Assembly (NCBI RefSeq): GCF_049673105.1
Contig: NZ_JBATXG010000031.1
Coordinates: 1 to 44,290, forward strand
DNA length: 44,290 nt
From: Castellaniella sp049673105
Lineage (GTDB): Bacteria > Pseudomonadota > Gammaproteobacteria > Burkholderiales > Burkholderiaceae_B
Reading direction: 5' to 3'
A model generated the notes under the pieces. That model had not been told where the DNA came from. It saw only the letters and a list, made by a program, of their open reading frames with translations, and did no database searches. The position numbers and the translations under genes are program-made. Positions 42,351 through 44,290 of this stretch are shown here, in pieces. Each line of letters starts with the position of its first letter. Position 1 is the first letter of the stretch.

Positions 42351-43655
42351 TTGAACAAAGGCTTTTATATGGTCATGGCGGCGCAAGCGCTGTCGTCCAT
42401 CGCGGACAACGCCTTGCTGATCGCTGCCATCGGCCTGATCGCCGATCTCAGTGGCCCGGACTGGATGGCCCCCATGATGAAATGGTGGTTTGCCCTGGCC
42501 TACGTCGTGCTGGCGGCCTTTGTCGGCGCCTTTGCGGATTCCTTCCCCAAGGGCCGGGTCATGTTCGCCTCCAACGCGCTCAAGACCTGGGGATGTCTGC
42601 TGATGTTCAGCTATGGGGCTTTCGGATTCAGCCACGACCATCAACTGATCCTGATCTTCGCTGCCTACACGATTGTCGGCATCGGAGCAGCCGCCTATTC
42701 CCCGGCCAAATACGGCATCGTCACAGAAATGCTGCCCCCCGAACTGCTGGTCAAAGGCAATAGCTGGATCGAAGGCCTGACGGTTCTGTCCGTCATCGTC
42801 GGCACGGTGCTGGGCGGCGCGCTGATCAGTCCCGCTATTTCGGCCTGGCTGATGTCCCTCGACTGGGTGGACAGCCTGGTCGACAATACCGCGCAATGCG
42901 CCATCCTGATGATCGGGCTGGTCTATATCGCCGCCGCCATCTGCAATCTGCTGATCCCCGACACGCACGCCTACTACCCGCGCCAGCAAACCCACCCCGT
43001 CGCCTTGATCCGCAACTTCGCCAACTATGTGCGGATTCTCTGGTCGGACAAGCTCGGGCAGATTTCCCTGGCGGTCACCACCCTGTTCTGGGGGGCCGGC
43101 GCCACTCTGCAATTCATCGTCATCGAATGGGGCGCCCAGCACCTGGGCTACCGCTTGGATCAGGCATCCGTCCTGATGGGGGTGGCCGCTTTCGGCACCG
43201 TCGTCGGCGCCATGCTGGCTGGCCGCGTACCCCTGCGCCGCGCCTTGTCGGTGCTGCCCGTCGGGGTGGTGATGGGGCTGATCGTGCTGCTGATGCCCCT
43301 GGTCTACGAACCCTTCGCCGTCTACTGTCTGCTGCTGCTGATCGGCGGTCTGTCGGGGTATTTCGTGGTGCCCATGAATGCGCTGCTGCAACACCGGGGC
43401 CACGTTCTGCTGTCAGCCGGCCATTCCATCGCCGTGCAGAATTTCAACGAACAACTGAATATTTTGCTGATGCTGGCCGTCTATAGCCTGATGCTGTGGC
43501 TGGGTCTGCCCATCAACGCCATCATCGCCCTGTTCGGCATCCTGGTCGCCTGCCTGATGCTGGTGTTCATCCAGTGGAACCGCCTGAACCACCGCGCCCA
43601 CCCCGAACTGGAAAGCCAGATCGGGCAGACGGGGCACGGCACGGCCTTGCGCTAG
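42351..43655 (+). CDS. lplT: Lysophospholipid transporter LplT
   Basis: A 434-residue major-facilitator protein that flips lysophospholipids to the inner face of the inner membrane for re-acylation. NKGFYMVMAAQALSSIADNAL is the LplT N-terminal signature, about twelve hydrophobic helices follow, and AAYSPAKYGIVTEMLPPELLVKGNSW is another conserved LplT segment. The frame opens at 42303, but the TTG at 42351, preceded by GGGG, gives the family N-terminus. In some bacteria LplT is fused or paired with an acyltransferase (Aas); none is seen here. Its 3' end is 7 nt from the convergent glycosylase gene. Confidence 0.93.
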   Translation: MNKGFYMVMAAQALSSIADNALLIAAIGLIADLSGPDWMAPMMKWWFALAYVVLAAFVGAFADSFPKGRVMFASNALKTWGCLLMFSYGAFGFSHDHQLILIFAAYTIVGIGAAAYSPAKYGIVTEMLPPELLVKGNSWIEGLTVLSVIVGTVLGGALISPAISAWLMSLDWVDSLVDNTAQCAILMIGLVYIAAAICNLLIPDTHAYYPRQQTHPVALIRNFANYVRILWSDKLGQISLAVTTLFWGAGATLQFIVIEWGAQHLGYRLDQASVLMGVAAFGTVVGAMLAGRVPLRRALSVLPVGVVMGLIVLLMPLVYEPFAVYCLLLLIGGLSGYFVVPMNALLQHRGHVLLSAGHSIAVQNFNEQLNILLMLAVYSLMLWLGLPINAIIALFGILVACLMLVFIQWNRLNHRAHPELESQIGQTGHGTALR

Positions 43656-43662
43656 CCGGGGA

Positions 43663-44290
43663 TCAGGCGTCGGATTTTTCCGCCGCTGCCCGGACCGCCT
43701 GCGCCAGACCGACCAGATCGCGCCAGGCCTCGGCCTTCAGGGCCGATCGGACCAATAACGATGCCGGCTGATGTGTGACCCAGACCGGGATGGCGGGGCC
43801 ATTGGCCGGCTGATACGGGTGCGAGGCGCCGCGCAAGGCCTCCAGATCGGCGGATCCGCCCAGCACGGCCTGCGCCGCCACCCGCCCCAGCGCCAGGATC
43901 CAGCGCGGTCGCAGCAGATCGATTTCCCGGTGCAAATACGGCCTGCAGGCGGCGATCTCCGCCGGATCGGGTTCGTGTCCGCCCGGCGCCCGGCATTTCA
44001 TCACGTAGGTGCCATAGCGTTCATCCGCATTCGGCAAGCGCGCGGCAGTCAGCATAGCGGCCAGCAGGCGACCGGAATCCCCCTGGAAAGGCTGGCCGGC
44101 GACTTCGTCGTCGATGCCCGGTTGTTCCGCGACGATCAGGTAATAGGGGCGCTCCGTCCGCCCGGCGCCCGGAACGGCCCGCAGGCGCTGCTCGTGTCGG
44201 GCACATTGCTGACAGGCCTGGATGAACCCGGCCAAAGCGTCCAGATCGGCGCCTTGCACCATCGGCACCACCTGGGGCGCGACGGCAGGC
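43663..44290 (-). CDS. Family-4 uracil-DNA glycosylase, C-terminal part (runs off right edge)
   Basis: At least 209 residues of a family-4/5-like uracil-DNA glycosylase. Cysteine ligands of the 4Fe-4S cluster begin in IQACQQCARHEQR; the active-site motif is AEQPGIDDEVAGQPFQGDSG, a second cysteine is in YVMKCRAPGGHEPDP, and the second catalytic motif is VWVTHQPASLLV. The frame stays open through the edge with a Pro/Ala/Val-rich stretch (PAVAPQVVP), so a start at 44260 or 44271 is possible but a longer N-terminal extension outside the window is more likely. It removes uracil from DNA. Confidence 0.88.
   Translation of the reverse strand, partial: PAVAPQVVPMVQGADLDALAGFIQACQQCARHEQRLRAVPGAGRTERPYYLIVAEQPGIDDEVAGQPFQGDSGRLLAAMLTAARLPNADERYGTYVMKCRAPGGHEPDPAEIAACRPYLHREIDLLRPRWILALGRVAAQAVLGGSADLEALRGASHPYQPANGPAIPVWVTHQPASLLVRSALKAEAWRDLVGLAQAVRAAAEKSDA

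Noticed and set aside
1..44290. Searched for tRNA/rRNA genes, CRISPR repeats, insertion sequences, integrases, toxin-antitoxin pairs and phage-defence genes
   Set aside because: No clover-leaf T-loop sequences, regularly spaced repeats, transposase motifs, or defence-type nuclease/helicase genes were seen.

Overview
The window is a gene-dense, GC-rich chromosomal segment of a betaproteobacterium. It is most likely Alcaligenaceae (Burkholderiales), on the basis of protein content and gene order remembered from Bordetella-type genomes: yceD-rpmF-plsX-fabHDG-acpP, trpBA-accD, msrB-yciB-bolA-parvulin, smc-zipA-ligA and lplT beside a family-4 uracil-DNA glycosylase. I cannot fix the genus. I see no rRNA, tRNA, CRISPR array, insertion sequence, integrase or phage gene. 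Nearly everything is housekeeping or core metabolism plus one large transporter island.

Layout. 1-4822 (minus): a fatty-acid/phospholipid initiation operon running yceD, rpmF, plsX, fabH, fabD, fabG, then acpP, which is cut by the left edge. 5007-6328 (plus): a YceF-type Maf nucleotide pyrophosphatase translationally coupled to a short RsmI-like methylase. 6347-8090 (minus): an HAD phosphatase and the 23S pseudouridine synthase RluC. 8091-8547 is a leader of about 450 nt before rne (8548-11565), with a strong hairpin just ahead of the rne ribosome-binding site. A bidirectional terminator separates rne from a spermidine-exporter pair (mdtJ-mdtI, minus), which is divergent from a LysR regulator with a palindrome between them. 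13395-18638 (minus): relA, trpB, trpA, accD. 18859-21923 (plus): the 7Fe ferredoxin fdxA, an intracellular PHB depolymerase, an RnfB-like Fe-S protein and nth.

22058-33063 is a transporter island of the branched-chain-amino-acid (HAAT) ABC class. One complete system lies on the plus strand (ATPase, ATPase, binding protein, permease, permease). A second lies on the minus strand (binding protein, long permease, a permease-ATPase fusion, ATPase). Between them is a third binding protein that resembles the binding protein of the first system, although it sits at the 3' end of the second. Substrates cannot be read from sequence.

33335-35401 (plus) is a four-gene chain with 4-nt overlaps (msrB, yciB, bolA, a periplasmic parvulin) ending in an intrinsic terminator. 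35496-42164 (minus) is smc-zipA-ligA, covering chromosome organisation, division and DNA ligation. 42351-43655 is lplT (plus). 43663-44290 is a family-4 uracil-DNA glycosylase reading off the right edge.

I looked for an undescribed system and did not find a convincing one. The best leads are regulatory or architectural: the rne leader hairpin, the seven-unit tandem repeat in the RNase E tail, the Walker A lysine-to-arginine ATPase in the first ABC system, the orphan binding protein, and the operator-like palindrome upstream of mdtJI. All functional calls are from reading motifs and remembered family features; no database search was run.
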